Source: Pseudomonas juntendi
GTDB lineage: Bacteria; Pseudomonadota; Gammaproteobacteria; Pseudomonadales; Pseudomonadaceae
NCBI RefSeq assembly: GCF_009932375.1
Contig: NZ_BLJG01000110.1
Span: 1-46,923, forward strand
DNA: 46,923 bases
Direction of reading: 5' to 3'
Position numbers and translations under genes: made by a program. Under the pieces are notes generated by a model that saw only the letters and a program-made list of their open reading frames with translations, had not been told where the DNA came from and did not search any database. Shown piece by piece: positions 7,604-16,318 of this stretch; position 1 is the first letter of the stretch; every line of letters starts with the position of its first letter.

Positions 7604-8848
7604 ATGAAAATAAAACTTGGCGTTACTGCACAACTGAGTATCTGTCTCTGTGCGTCTTCACTGCCCATCCAGGGTGCGCGGGCCGATTTTATCAGCGACA
7701 GCCATGCTGTGATCGATGCACGCAACATGTACATGAACCGTGACTTGCGCAACTCGGGAAGCCCCGAGCCCATGCGCGACTGGGGGCAAGGGTTCACGCT
7801 GCGCTTCAACTCGGGCTTCACCGACGGGGTAGTGGGGTTCGGCGTGGATGCCATCGCGCAGATGGGCGTCAAACTCGATGCAGGCCAACGCGGTAGCAGC
7901 ACCAACCTGTTGGTGCTGGGGCGTGATGGCAAAGCAGAGAACGAATGGTCTGAAGCCGGCGTGACCGCGAAGATGCGCCTGGGCAAGTCGCAGTTGTCGG
8001 TGGGTTCGTTGCAGCCCAACTTGCCCGTGGTCATGTACAACGATACGAGGCTGTTGGCCACGCGCTACACGGGAGCAATGTTGACCTCCAAGGATGTCGA
8101 CAACCTTAGCCTGACGCTTGGCCAACTGACCCGGGTCAACCTTCGCGATTCGACCGATAACAAGGACATGGCCTACGCGTATAACGGCTTGAGTGCTGGC
8201 GACTTTGATTTCGCGGGTGGGGCCTACACGGTCAACAAGGACCTCTCGCTGAGTTATTACTACGCGCGCCTGGAAGACGCCTATGCACAGCATTTCGTGG
8301 GCCTGAATCACACGGCTGAAATAGCCCCTGGGCTGAAGCTTGTGACCGATCTGCGCTATTTCCATAGCCTCGATGAAGGCCGGGCCATCGGGGGCGACAT
8401 CGACAACGACTTCCTCAATGGCATGGTCACACTGGATACCCAAGGGCATGGCTTCAGTGCTGGCTGGCAGAAATTGTCTGGGGACGGCAACTTTCCGTTC
8501 CTGGCAGGTGCCGACCCCTATTCGGTCAACCTGGTCACGCACAATACCTTTGCAAAACAGAACACCCGCGCGTGGCAGTTGCGCTACACCTACAACTTTG
8601 CGGCCATGGGCGTGCCCGGGCTTACTTTCATGACGCGTTACGTACAAGGGCGCAGTATCGAAGCCAGCGGCGTGGCGGACGGGCATGAGTGGGAGCGCGA
8701 CATGGATATCGCCTACGTCATACAGTCGGGGCCATTGAAGGATTTGAGCCTGCGTTGGCGGAATGTGTCGTTCCGCTCGGGCAATGGCTTGACCACCGAT
8801 CTTGACGAGAACCGGGTGATCCTGGGGTACCAGATAGCGCTCTGGTGA
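7604..8848 (+). CDS. OprD-family outer-membrane porin
   Basis: 414-residue substrate-specific porin of the OprD/OpdK type for small carboxylates. The start at 7604 gives a clear Sec signal peptide (M-K-I-K-L-G..., hydrophobic core, A-R-A cleavage site); the upstream extension to 7502 would bury it. Family marks: D-S-H-A-V-I-D-A-R-N-M-Y near the mature start, G-Q-G-F-T-L-R-F-N-S-G-F-T-D-G-V-V-G-F-G-V-D, W-Q-L-R-Y-T-Y-N-F, and the terminal aromatic ending (A-L-W) needed for BAM recognition. It lies before the LysR-glcEFD-transporter module and is the natural outer-membrane entry for that module's substrate, although it is convergent with the LysR gene. Confidence 0.9.
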   Translation: MKIKLGVTAQLSICLCASSLPIQGARADFISDSHAVIDARNMYMNRDLRNSGSPEPMRDWGQGFTLRFNSGFTDGVVGFGVDAIAQMGVKLDAGQRGSSTNLLVLGRDGKAENEWSEAGVTAKMRLGKSQLSVGSLQPNLPVVMYNDTRLLATRYTGAMLTSKDVDNLSLTLGQLTRVNLRDSTDNKDMAYAYNGLSAGDFDFAGGAYTVNKDLSLSYYYARLEDAYAQHFVGLNHTAEIAPGLKLVTDLRYFHSLDEGRAIGGDIDNDFLNGMVTLDTQGHGFSAGWQKLSGDGNFPFLAGADPYSVNLVTHNTFAKQNTRAWQLRYTYNFAAMGVPGLTFMTRYVQGRSIEASGVADGHEWERDMDIAYVIQSGPLKDLSLRWRNVSFRSGNGLTTDLDENRVILGYQIALW

Positions 8849-8858
8849 GCCGGGTAGG

Positions 8859-8879
8859 GAGGGGCGAGCACGCCCCCTC
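8859..8879. terminator. Hairpin between convergent porin and LysR genes
   Basis: GAGGGGCG and CGCCCCCTC pair around an AGCA loop with one bulged base. The stem lies between two convergent stops (8848 and 8891), so it could terminate in both directions. Confidence 0.55.
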
Positions 8880-8890
8880 ACACCATCGAA

Positions 8891-9832
8891 TCACGCTGAG
8901 GCGTACGCCAGGCAACGCAGCAGGGTGTTGAGTGCCGGGTTGGTGTTGGCGGTGCACCACACTGCCCGTACTTCAGACAGAAGGTTTGCGGTATTCACCG
9001 GCAAAATACTCGCCTCGTTTCTGGCTTGCAGTTTTCTGGCGAAGTGCTCGGGCAGCAAGCACAAGTGCCGGCTGTGGGCCAGCAGCGAGACGATCAGCGT
9101 CATGGAAATGGAGTCTATGGTCCCGCCAGGCAACCTCAAGCCATGCATGGCCAGCATCGCCTCCAGTGCCTCACGTGCGGGTGAACCCGCGTTCGGCACG
9201 ATCCAGGGGTACTTGACGGTCTGTGCCCAGTCGACCACGCCCTGCCGCGCGAGCGGGTGATCAGGCCCGGCGACGATGACCAGGGCTTCATGCATCAAGG
9301 TTTGCTGGGAGACACCCGCCACTGCCAACGGTTGCCATATGCGGATAATCGCCATGTCGATCGAACGGTCGACCAGCTGCGGGATGAGTTTGTCGGCGGT
9401 GTTTTCTTCCACTTTGATCGACACCGAGGGCGCGTGCTCGTACAGGTAGTTGAGCGCGCCAGGCACCAATGTCGCACACACTGATGAGACAGTGCCTAGC
9501 ACCAGGTGCCCACCTTTGCCCTCGCGCAGGGCAAGGATTTCATGCTGCGCCCGTTCCAGATGATGGAGCACGCCCCGGGCGCTGCTGATCAGGGCCAGCC
9601 CCACCGGTGTCAGCGCCAGGCGGTTGCCGACCCGCGTGACGACAGGGTGCCCGATACCTTCCTGTATTTCTGCCAGCTGCTTGGAAACAGCAGACTGGCT
9701 GACGTTCATGGCTTCAGCCACCTTGCGCACCTGCCCAAGGTCGGCAAGCGCTACCAGTATGCGCAGTTGCTTGAGGCTGAGCGATGACCGGAAGAACCTG
9801 TCCAGCAGCGCTTTGTTGTCACTATCAGTCAT
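8891..9832 (-). CDS. LysR-family regulator of glcEFD-like operon
   Basis: 313-residue LysR regulator. The winged HTH (residues 19-75) reads L-S-L-K-Q-L-R-I-L-V-A-L-A-D-L-G-Q-V-R-K-V-A-E-A-M-N-V-S-Q with S-A-V-S-K-Q following; the periplasmic-binding-like effector domain runs from about 105 to 305. The ATG at 9832 was chosen because it places the HTH at the usual distance; a longer frame to 9985 would run into the divergent promoter. It is divergent from the glcE-like gene, the classic layout for a LysR activator and its target. Two inverted repeats in the gap (9874-9899, 9912-9929) are candidate binding sites. Confidence 0.88.
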   Translation of the reverse strand: MTDSDNKALLDRFFRSSLSLKQLRILVALADLGQVRKVAEAMNVSQSAVSKQLAEIQEGIGHPVVTRVGNRLALTPVGLALISSARGVLHHLERAQHEILALREGKGGHLVLGTVSSVCATLVPGALNYLYEHAPSVSIKVEENTADKLIPQLVDRSIDMAIIRIWQPLAVAGVSQQTLMHEALVIVAGPDHPLARQGVVDWAQTVKYPWIVPNAGSPAREALEAMLAMHGLRLPGGTIDSISMTLIVSLLAHSRHLCLLPEHFARKLQARNEASILPVNTANLLSEVRAVWCTANTNPALNTLLRCLAYASA

Positions 9833-9873
9833 TGTGGTCCGGGGGCGATTGCGGCAATTGCCGGTGGCTGGAT

Positions 9874-9899
9874 TGTATCGGCATGACGCGTTCGATACA
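9874..9899. promoter_or_regulatory. Inverted repeat, candidate LysR site
   Basis: TGTATCG and CGATACA are perfect 7-bp arms with a 12-base spacer, 42 bases from the LysR start and 137 from glcE. Location and T/A-rich arms fit a LysR recognition site; binding is inference. Confidence 0.45.
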
Positions 9900-9911
9900 G
9901 CGCCAAAAGCA

Positions 9912-9929
9912 CATGAGCTACGGCTCATG
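9912..9929. promoter_or_regulatory. CATGAGC-TACG-GCTCATG inverted repeat
   Basis: A perfect 7-bp inverted repeat with a 4-base centre in the same divergent promoter. It could be a second operator for the LysR protein or an RNA hairpin in the leader. Confidence 0.4.
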
Positions 9930-10035
9930 CGTTGGGGAAAATAAGTCAGTCGACCTGCGCGCCGGCGTTCATTAACGTCTGCCAAAGCCTGGCGTTGGCC
10001 AGCGAATCACAATAAAAAACACGAGATTGCCTAAC

Positions 10036-11157
10036 ATGTCAGCCTTCGGTTCAACGCCCAGCGCAGGCGAACATCGTCTACCCGATGCACGCGATGCCGT
10101 CCCCTGGCTGCGTGAGCACTTCGCCCGGGCGCGCGCAGACCACACCACGCTGCAGATTCGCGGCGCCGGCACCCACAGCCACGCGACCACCGAGGCTGCC
10201 GTGATTTCCATGCAGGGGCACACCGGCATCGTTGAGTACGACCCCAGTGACCTGGTCGTGACCGTTCGGTGCGCCACCCCGGTCGCGCTGCTCCAGCAAG
10301 TGTTGGCCGAGCACGGCCAGATGCTCGGTTTCGAGCCAGTGGTGCAACAGACCAACAGCATAGGCGGGGCGGTGGCGCTGGGGTGGTCGGGCCCGCGGCG
10401 GCCCTATGCCGGGGCACTGCGCGACCACCTGATCGGGGTACGGCTGATCGATGGCCTGGGAAGAGACCTGCGTTTTGGCGGGCGGGTGGTCAAGAACGTC
10501 GCCGGGTTCGACGTGGCGCGCCTGGCGGGCGGCAGCCGCGGCATGCTGGGGGCGCTGCTCGAGGTGACGCTGCGCGTGATGCCGCGGCCTGCGGCAGAGG
10601 TGACGGTGGCCACGGCCTGTACCGCGCAAACGGCGCTGGCCACGATGCTGGGGGGCGGCCAGGGGCCTGGCCTGCTGTCCGCATCGGCTTACGTGGGTGG
10701 CCGCCTGTTCCTGCGCTACAGCGGGAGCGATTACAGCGTTCGTCACGCCTTGGCGAACCTGGCAGGTGAGTATGCCGAAGTGGCTGATGGGGCGGCCTTC
10801 TGGCGCAGTGTGGTTCATCGTGAGCATGGTTTTTTTCGGCCAAGGCCAGGGCAAACGCTGTGGAGGGCAAGCGTGCGCCCCGATGCACTGCTGCACCCTG
10901 CGACGGGTGCAATCGATTGGGCAGGGGGCCTGCGCTGGGCTTGGCTGCCCAGCGGCGATCAGCACCTTCATGGCTGGGCCCAAGACCATGGCGGGCATGC
11001 GCTGGCCTGGCGTGGGCCTGCAGGCGGGGACTGGCACGGATTGTCTGCGGGCATGACCCAGCTGAGCCATGGCCTGGCGGATATTTTCGACCCCTGCCGG
11101 ATCTTCGATCGCGGCGCCTTGCGTGACGCTGCCAAAGAGAATACCCAATGCGTGTAG
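10036..11157 (+). CDS. glcE: GlcE-like FAD-binding subunit of 2-hydroxyacid oxidase
   Basis: 373-residue FAD-binding (PCMH/VAO-type) protein, the second flavoprotein subunit of glycolate-oxidase-type complexes that oxidise a 2-hydroxyacid to the 2-oxoacid and pass electrons to the quinone pool. Seen: an FAD-binding core with L-Q-I-R-G-A-G-T-H-S, G-I-V-E-Y-D-P-S-D-L-V-V-T-V, Q-Q-T-N-S-I-G-G-A-V-A-L-G-W-S-G-P-R-R-P-Y and G-G-R-V-V-K-N-V-A-G-F-D. The ATG at 10036 is preferred over a TTG at 10027. It overlaps the next gene by 10 bases, so translation is coupled. The linked aromatic transporter suggests the substrate is not plain glycolate. Confidence 0.85.
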   Translation: MSAFGSTPSAGEHRLPDARDAVPWLREHFARARADHTTLQIRGAGTHSHATTEAAVISMQGHTGIVEYDPSDLVVTVRCATPVALLQQVLAEHGQMLGFEPVVQQTNSIGGAVALGWSGPRRPYAGALRDHLIGVRLIDGLGRDLRFGGRVVKNVAGFDVARLAGGSRGMLGALLEVTLRVMPRPAAEVTVATACTAQTALATMLGGGQGPGLLSASAYVGGRLFLRYSGSDYSVRHALANLAGEYAEVADGAAFWRSVVHREHGFFRPRPGQTLWRASVRPDALLHPATGAIDWAGGLRWAWLPSGDQHLHGWAQDHGGHALAWRGPAGGDWHGLSAGMTQLSHGLADIFDPCRIFDRGALRDAAKENTQCV

Positions 11158-12398
11158 ACCTGCATGAACGTTTGATCGCCAGCGATTGCGCAATCCAGGC
11201 TGCGGCCCTGGTCGAGAGTTGCGTGCATTGCGGGCTGTGCGCTTCCGTTTGCCCGACCTATGAAATGCTGGAAAACGAACTCGACAGCCCAAGAGGCCGA
11301 ATCTACCTCATCCGTGACACCCTTCAGGGCGGGACGGCAACGGCCGTTACGCGGGGGCACCTGGACAACTGCCTGCACTGCAAGGCATGCGAGACTGCCT
11401 GCCCGTCAGGTGTGCAGTATGGCCACCTGATCGACTTGGGGCAGCAACTGATCAACGCGCAACAGCCGCGGCCCTTCTGGCAGCGCGCCAAGCGTTTGGC
11501 CATTCGTTCGGTGATGACCTGCAGGCCTGCCCTTGGCACCCTGGCGCGTATCGGCTGGGCGTTGAAGCCCTGTTTGCCAGGCCGCCTGCGTGCCCTGGTA
11601 CCCGACCGCCCGGCACTGGCAACAGGGCTCGCGCCCAGGCACGCGCGCCATGTACTGAGCCTGCAGGGTTGTGTGCAGCCGGTGTTTACGCCGGGGCATG
11701 ACGCGGCGCTGTCCCTGTTGCTGGACCGGTTTGGCGTTGCCATGGTGCACGCGTCGGGCGGTGGCTGCTGCGGGGCACTCAGCCAGCATCTGGATGCGCC
11801 GCACGCCGCCAAAGCGGCCATGCGGCGCAATATCGACGCCTGGTGGCCCGCGATCGAGCGGGGCGCGGAAGCGATCCTCTCTTCATCTACCGGCTGTGGT
11901 GCGCAGCTCAAGGACTATGGGCACTTGCTGCGCGATGACCCGGCCTACGCGCCCAAGGCGGCGCGGGTCAGTGCATTGGTGCAAGACCCTGGCACGTTCC
12001 TCAATGCCCTGTGGGCTGAGCGGCCCCTTACCCTGAAACCGCTGGCAGCCGGTGAAGAGCGGTTGGCCTTTCATGTGCCGTGCAGCTTACGCAACAGCCT
12101 GCGGGCCAAAGCGCAGGTAGAAACCATTCTGCGCCGGGCGGGCTACACATTGATACCCGTGCAAGAGGAGCACATGTGCTGCGGCTCTGCGGGCGCGTAT
12201 TCGCTGCTGCAGCCCGGGCGCAGTGAAGAACTGCTCACGCGCAAGCTGGGTCACCTTGCCGCCGGCCAGCCCTCACGGGTGGTGTCGGCCAACGTGGGCT
12301 GCATCCTGCACCTGCAGAAAGCCAGCCCGGTCGAGGTCGGCCACTGGCTGGAGTTGCTTGCGCAGCGTCTAACTGACGAGGAATGCTCACATGCCTGA
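11148..12398 (+). CDS. glcF: GlcF-like iron-sulfur subunit
   Basis: 416-residue Fe-S subunit of a GlcDEF-type oxidase, carrying electrons from the flavin subunits toward the membrane quinone pool. Two 4Fe-4S ferredoxin motifs are visible: C25-x2-C28-x2-C31-x3-C35 and C75-x2-C78-x2-C81-x3-C85. Two C-terminal CCG-type (cysteine-rich) domains follow, with G-G-G-C-C-G-A-L and M-C-C-G-S-A-G. Length equals E. coli GlcF (about 407). It overlaps glcE by 10 bases and glcD by 8, indicating a tightly coupled complex. Confidence 0.9.
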   Translation: MRVDLHERLIASDCAIQAAALVESCVHCGLCASVCPTYEMLENELDSPRGRIYLIRDTLQGGTATAVTRGHLDNCLHCKACETACPSGVQYGHLIDLGQQLINAQQPRPFWQRAKRLAIRSVMTCRPALGTLARIGWALKPCLPGRLRALVPDRPALATGLAPRHARHVLSLQGCVQPVFTPGHDAALSLLLDRFGVAMVHASGGGCCGALSQHLDAPHAAKAAMRRNIDAWWPAIERGAEAILSSSTGCGAQLKDYGHLLRDDPAYAPKAARVSALVQDPGTFLNALWAERPLTLKPLAAGEERLAFHVPCSLRNSLRAKAQVETILRRAGYTLIPVQEEHMCCGSAGAYSLLQPGRSEELLTRKLGHLAAGQPSRVVSANVGCILHLQKASPVEVGHWLELLAQRLTDEECSHA

Positions 12399-13860
12399 AC
12401 ACAACCGTGCGCGCCAGTGTGCCGTCGATGCCTTCAAGGCGATCGTGGGCGATCGCTGGGTGATCGATGAGCCGGCGGCGCTCGTCCCTTACGAGTGCGA
12501 CGCGCTGTTTCATTTGTGCGAGCGGCCCATGGCGGTGGTACTGCCGGCTGATGAAGACGAGGTCTGCCAGGTACTGCGCTATTGTGCGCAGCATCGCATA
12601 GCCGTCACGCCACGGGGGGCCGGCACCAGTCTTTCTGGCGGGGCAACGCCTGTGTCGGGCAGTGTCGTGCTGGGCCTCAACCGGCTTCGCGCTGTCACCG
12701 TGTTGGCAGCCGCAGGGCAGGCGCTGGCCGGGCCGGGCGTACGTAACGTGGCGGTTTCAGAGCACGCGCAACACCATGGCCTGTTTTTCGCCCCCGATCC
12801 GTCCAGCCAGAGCGCCTGCACGATTGGCGGCAACGTGGCGGAGAATGCAGGCGGCGTGCACTGCGTCAAGTACGGGCTCACGGTGAACAACCTGCTGGGC
12901 GTACGAATGGTCGACGGGGCAGGCCAGGTGCTCGAGGTGGGCAGTGCCGCGCTGGATACCCCGGGTTTTGACTTTCTGTCGTTGCTGACCGGGTCGGAAG
13001 GGCTGCTGGGCCTCATTACCCAGGCGCGCCTGCGCCTGCTACCTGTGCCGTCGAAAATTCGTGTCTTGCTGGGCTTTTTTTCCACGCCAAGAGACACCTG
13101 CAACGCTGTGACCGCTATCATCGGGGCCGGGATTGTGCCTGCCGGGCTGGAAATCATGGATAACGCGTCCTTGATCGCTGCCGACAGTTACTCGCCGGGG
13201 CTGAAGCTGCGTACGGATGCAGGCGGCGCGCTGCTCTGCGAACTGGATGGCCAGGCCGCCGAGATCGCCGCCTGGACGGAACAGATCCAGGTGATCTTCC
13301 GGCAGCATGGGCTGCTGGAGTTGCGCCAGGCAGATGAGCAGCATGAGCGGCTCGAACTGTGGGCGGCGCGCAAGAACATCCTGCCGGCGTTGCTGAGAAC
13401 GGCGCGGGATGTGTATGTGGCCGATTGCGTAGTACCCCGTCGGCTGCTGGGTGAAGTGCTGGACCGTATCAACCAGATGGCCGCCGAGGCGGCGATCGAG
13501 GTGGTGCAGAGTTTCCATGCCGGCGACGGCAATCTCCATTCGGTGTTGCGCTACGACAGCCGCAACCAGGGCGAGGAGGCGCGGGCAATGGCGCTGGCGG
13601 ACCGGATCATGGCGCTGGCGCTGGAGGCCGGCGGCTCGATAAGCGGTGAGCATGGTATCGGTACGGAGAAGCTACACGGCATGTGCTGGCAGTTCGGTGC
13701 GCACGAGCTGGAAGTGTTCGCGCAGATCCGCACGCTGTTCGACCCGCATTCGATCCTGAACCCCGGCAAGGCAATACCCACCCTGCATCGCTGTGCGGAA
13801 CTTGGCGGCATGCATATCCACGAAGGGCAAATGGCGCACCCGGACCTGCCTCGTTTCTAG
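12391..13860 (+). CDS. glcD: GlcD-like FAD-linked oxidase catalytic subunit
   Basis: 489-residue FAD-linked oxidase of the D-lactate/glycolate dehydrogenase (GlcD) type, expected to be the catalytic subunit. FAD-binding marks: V-T-P-R-G-A-G-T-S-L-S-G-G (residues 71-83), F-F-A-P-D-P-S-S-Q-S-A-C-T-I-G-G-N-V-A-E-N-A-G-G. The C-terminal domain holds H-A-G-D-G-N-L-H and S-G-E-H-G-I-G-T-E-K, which contribute substrate and metal-binding histidines. The gene ends with I-L-N-P-G-K and a normal tail. The last four bases of the gene, CTAG, are also the left target-site copy of a MITE that begins immediately after the stop. Confidence 0.9.
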   Translation: MPEHNRARQCAVDAFKAIVGDRWVIDEPAALVPYECDALFHLCERPMAVVLPADEDEVCQVLRYCAQHRIAVTPRGAGTSLSGGATPVSGSVVLGLNRLRAVTVLAAAGQALAGPGVRNVAVSEHAQHHGLFFAPDPSSQSACTIGGNVAENAGGVHCVKYGLTVNNLLGVRMVDGAGQVLEVGSAALDTPGFDFLSLLTGSEGLLGLITQARLRLLPVPSKIRVLLGFFSTPRDTCNAVTAIIGAGIVPAGLEIMDNASLIAADSYSPGLKLRTDAGGALLCELDGQAAEIAAWTEQIQVIFRQHGLLELRQADEQHERLELWAARKNILPALLRTARDVYVADCVVPRRLLGEVLDRINQMAAEAAIEVVQSFHAGDGNLHSVLRYDSRNQGEEARAMALADRIMALALEAGGSISGEHGIGTEKLHGMCWQFGAHELEVFAQIRTLFDPHSILNPGKAIPTLHRCAELGGMHIHEGQMAHPDLPRF

Positions 13861-13998
13861 GCTCTGTACGAAAAGTCTTGAGACGCAGGCCAGGCAAGGC
13901 GAAAACAGCCGAGGAAGCGGAGTGTACTGGAGTACATGAGCATTCCGAGGCTGTTTTCAACGCAGCATGGGCAAGTATCAAGGCTTTTCGTACAGAGC
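13861..13998. mobile_element. 138-bp MITE with 15-bp terminal inverted repeats
   Basis: GCTCTGTACGAAAAG at the left end and CTTTTCGTACAGAGC at the right end (13984-13998) are perfect inverted repeats. Both are flanked by CTAG (13857-13860 and 13999-14002), which looks like a 4-bp target duplication of the YTAR kind made by some IS5-group elements. The inside has no open frame of note. The left CTAG includes the glcD stop codon, so insertion did not damage the gene but now separates glcD from the transporter. Confidence 0.75.
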
Positions 13999-14062
13999 CT
14001 AGGTGCTGCCTGCAACGCCCAGCCACCTGTAACCACCCACAATTCAAATAAAAGGTGACACC

Positions 14063-15286
14063 ATGAGCACGATGACATGCACTGCGCGCTCCTCCATGTT
14101 GACCATCGGGCTGTGTTTCATAGTCGCGCTGCTCGAAGGCATGGACATTCAATCTGCCGGTATCGCCGGCCCGTCACTGGCGGCCCATTTCGACCTTTCT
14201 TCAAGTGCGCTGGGCCTGGTGTTCAGCGCAAGCATCATCGGGCTTCTACCTGGCGCGCTAGTGGGCGGCTGGCTAGCGGACAGGGTTGGCCGCAAGCGGG
14301 TGCTGATGGCCGCAGTGAGCCTGTTCGGCCTGTTCTCGCTGGCCACTGCCCTTGCCTGGAACTATGAAACCCTGCTGAGCGCCAGGTTCCTGACCGGGTT
14401 GGGGTTGGGCGCAGCCATGCCCAACCTGATTGCGCTGTGTTCCGAAGCGGTCGAACAGCGCCTGCATGGCACGGCCGTCAGCCTGATGTACTGCGGCATG
14501 CCGCTGGGCGGCGCCCTGGCGGCCGGCATCGGCCTTACCGGCACCGAGGACAGCTGGAAAACAGTCTTCATCGTGGGCGGTGTCGGGCCATTGCTGATCA
14601 TCCCGCTGCTCTACCGGTGGCTACCTGAGTCGCGTGCATTCAGCGCGCAACGAGCGGCCGGCGCGCGGCAGCAGGCCGATTGGCGTGGCCTGTTCCAGCG
14701 CGACACCGCCAGACCCACGCTGCTGTTGTGGGTCGGCTTCTTTTTCACGCTGATGGTGCTGTTCATCCTGCAGAACTGGCTGCCCACATTGCTGAGGGGG
14801 CTGGGCTTCAGCCGGGTCGACGCAGCCACCGTGCAGATCGTGCTGAACGTGGGCGGGGCGTTGGGTGCGCTGATGCTCGGGCGGCTGCTCGACCGGTGGA
14901 ATGTGGCGATGCTGGTGGTGCTGATGTACTGCGGCATTCTCGTGGCGCTCGCCGGGCTAGGGCTTTCCGCGCACCTCACCGGCATGCTGGTCGCAGGTTT
15001 CACCGCGGGCTTTTTTTCCATTGGTGGGCAGTTGGTGCTGTACGCCCTGGTGCCCCGGTTCTATCCAACCGCCATTCGCGGCACCGGCGTTGGCGCTGCC
15101 GTGGCGGTCGGCCGGCTGGGCTCCATGAGCGGGCCTTTGCTGGCTGGGCAGATGCTGGCCGCTGGCAGTGGCGCAGCCACCGTGCTGATGGCTGCAACCC
15201 CTGGCATTCTGGTAGCCGCTGGGGCGGTGTTGTGGCTGTTGCGGGGGCACCGCGTGGTGCAGCACGGCGTGCCCGCCCAGCTTTAG
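14063..15286 (+). CDS. MFS transporter, aromatic acid:H+ symporter (MhpT-like)
   Basis: 407-residue inner-membrane major facilitator with 12 predicted membrane segments. It belongs with the AAHS family (4-hydroxybenzoate/3-hydroxyphenylpropionate carriers). Seen: a helix 1 acidic motif in L-L-E-G-M-D-I-Q-S-A-G-I-A-G-P and the loop 2-3 signature G-G-W-L-A-D-R-V-G-R-K-R-V. It has the second-half repeat L-G-R-L-L-D-R-W-N. It follows glcEFD in the same direction across the MITE and ends tail to tail with the next LysR gene, overlapping by four bases. It probably imports the 2-hydroxyacid used by the oxidase or the aromatic acid used by the meta-cleavage operon. Confidence 0.85.
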   Translation: MSTMTCTARSSMLTIGLCFIVALLEGMDIQSAGIAGPSLAAHFDLSSSALGLVFSASIIGLLPGALVGGWLADRVGRKRVLMAAVSLFGLFSLATALAWNYETLLSARFLTGLGLGAAMPNLIALCSEAVEQRLHGTAVSLMYCGMPLGGALAAGIGLTGTEDSWKTVFIVGGVGPLLIIPLLYRWLPESRAFSAQRAAGARQQADWRGLFQRDTARPTLLLWVGFFFTLMVLFILQNWLPTLLRGLGFSRVDAATVQIVLNVGGALGALMLGRLLDRWNVAMLVVLMYCGILVALAGLGLSAHLTGMLVAGFTAGFFSIGGQLVLYALVPRFYPTAIRGTGVGAAVAVGRLGSMSGPLLAGQMLAAGSGAATVLMAATPGILVAAGAVLWLLRGHRVVQHGVPAQL

Positions 15287-16197
15287 AGCTGGCTGGCCCA
15301 TTCTTTCAGCCACGGGCCCAGGAATTCGGCGAAGCCGTCGGCAGCGGGCGAAAGGTTGCGCACGGTGGATTGATACAAGCACACCGAGCGCAAGGTTTCC
15401 GGGTCTTCGACGTTGCAGGTCTTGAGCCCGTAGTGCCTGGCCAGGCAACCCACGTAGGCGGGGGCGAGTGTGGCTGCCAGCCCCTGTTCGGCCATGCCCA
15501 GCGCCGTGGTGATGTTGTCCACGATTTCTACCGGGCTGATGCGCAGCGCCTCCGGTGCGTTTGCGTGCATGGGCAGTACGCTGCGTTCGTGGTCCCGGCC
15601 CGAGGCCACCAGGTGAATATCATGCAGATCGTGCCAGGTGACCCTGGCCCTGCTGGCCAGCGCGTGGTCCGGCGAGCAGAACAACACCCAGCGGCTCTCG
15701 AACATGGCCTGGCGGCGAACATCCGTGCCAACCGGGCGATCCGGGCCCAGCGCCAAGTCCACATCACCTGCCGCGACGGCATCGGCCAGCATCTCCACCG
15801 GCAGGTCGCGGATGCGCACCACGACCTTGGGGTGGGTCAGGCCATAGGCCTTTATCGCAGCAGGTAGCGCGCGACTGGCCAGCACCAGGGGCGCCCCGAT
15901 CCGGACCACGCCCGCAGCCCGGTTGCGCACATCGGAAGCGGTACTTTCACAGGCGCGCGCGTGGCGCATGGTGGTTTGCACCGAGGCAAAAAAGTCACTG
16001 CCTGCCGCGGAGAGGCTGACCTTGCGGGTGGAGCGATCGAACAGGCGGAACGACAGCACCTTTTCCAGCTCAGCGATGAGCTGGCTTACGGCCTGCGGCG
16101 TCATGCCCAGGCGCTCTGCGGCGCCGGCGAAGCTGCGCAGTTCTGCCACGCAGACGAAGGTTTCCAGTTGGCGCAGGGTGAAGCGCAAGAAAGCCAT
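15283..16197 (-). CDS. LysR-family regulator of hpa-like operon
   Basis: 304-residue LysR regulator. The HTH (residues 5-62) reads F-T-L-R-Q-L-E-T-F-V-C-V-A-E-L-R-S-F-A with S-Q-L-I-A-E-L-E-K following. The effector domain runs from residue 90 on, with typical V-V-R-I-G-A-P-L-V-L-A and D-V-D-L-A-L-G-P. The ATG at 16197 was taken because it gives the standard 8-residue lead into the HTH; 16206 is an alternative. It is divergent from the hydratase gene, so it most likely controls the meta-cleavage operon in response to an aromatic acid or pathway intermediate. Confidence 0.88.
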   Translation of the reverse strand: MAFLRFTLRQLETFVCVAELRSFAGAAERLGMTPQAVSQLIAELEKVLSFRLFDRSTRKVSLSAAGSDFFASVQTTMRHARACESTASDVRNRAAGVVRIGAPLVLASRALPAAIKAYGLTHPKVVVRIRDLPVEMLADAVAAGDVDLALGPDRPVGTDVRRQAMFESRWVLFCSPDHALASRARVTWHDLHDIHLVASGRDHERSVLPMHANAPEALRISPVEIVDNITTALGMAEQGLAATLAPAYVGCLARHYGLKTCNVEDPETLRSVCLYQSTVRNLSPAADGFAEFLGPWLKEWASQL

Positions 16198-16223
16198 GAT
16201 TATCAAGCCCAGGTTGATTTAAC

Positions 16224-16239
16224 AGCAACTTTCATTGCT
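16224..16239. promoter_or_regulatory. AGCAA-N6-TTGCT candidate LysR box
   Basis: An inverted repeat AGCAA-ctttca-TTGCT lies 27 bases from the LysR start. A further ATTGCT at 16244-16249 repeats the right half-site at 10-bp spacing. This arrangement fits a LysR recognition site with an adjacent activation half-site; it is inference from position and symmetry. Confidence 0.45.
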
Positions 16240-16318
16240 TTTTATTGCTAAGTCAATCCGTAAGAATCCCCTCAATCCACAACGACAACAGGCCACTCAT
16301 GGCCGGGGGACACCCACA

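Noticed and set aside
7658..8881. 407-codon open frame opposite the porin gene
   Set aside because: No signal or motif; the plus-strand frame is a complete OprD porin with signal peptide and terminal aromatic residue.
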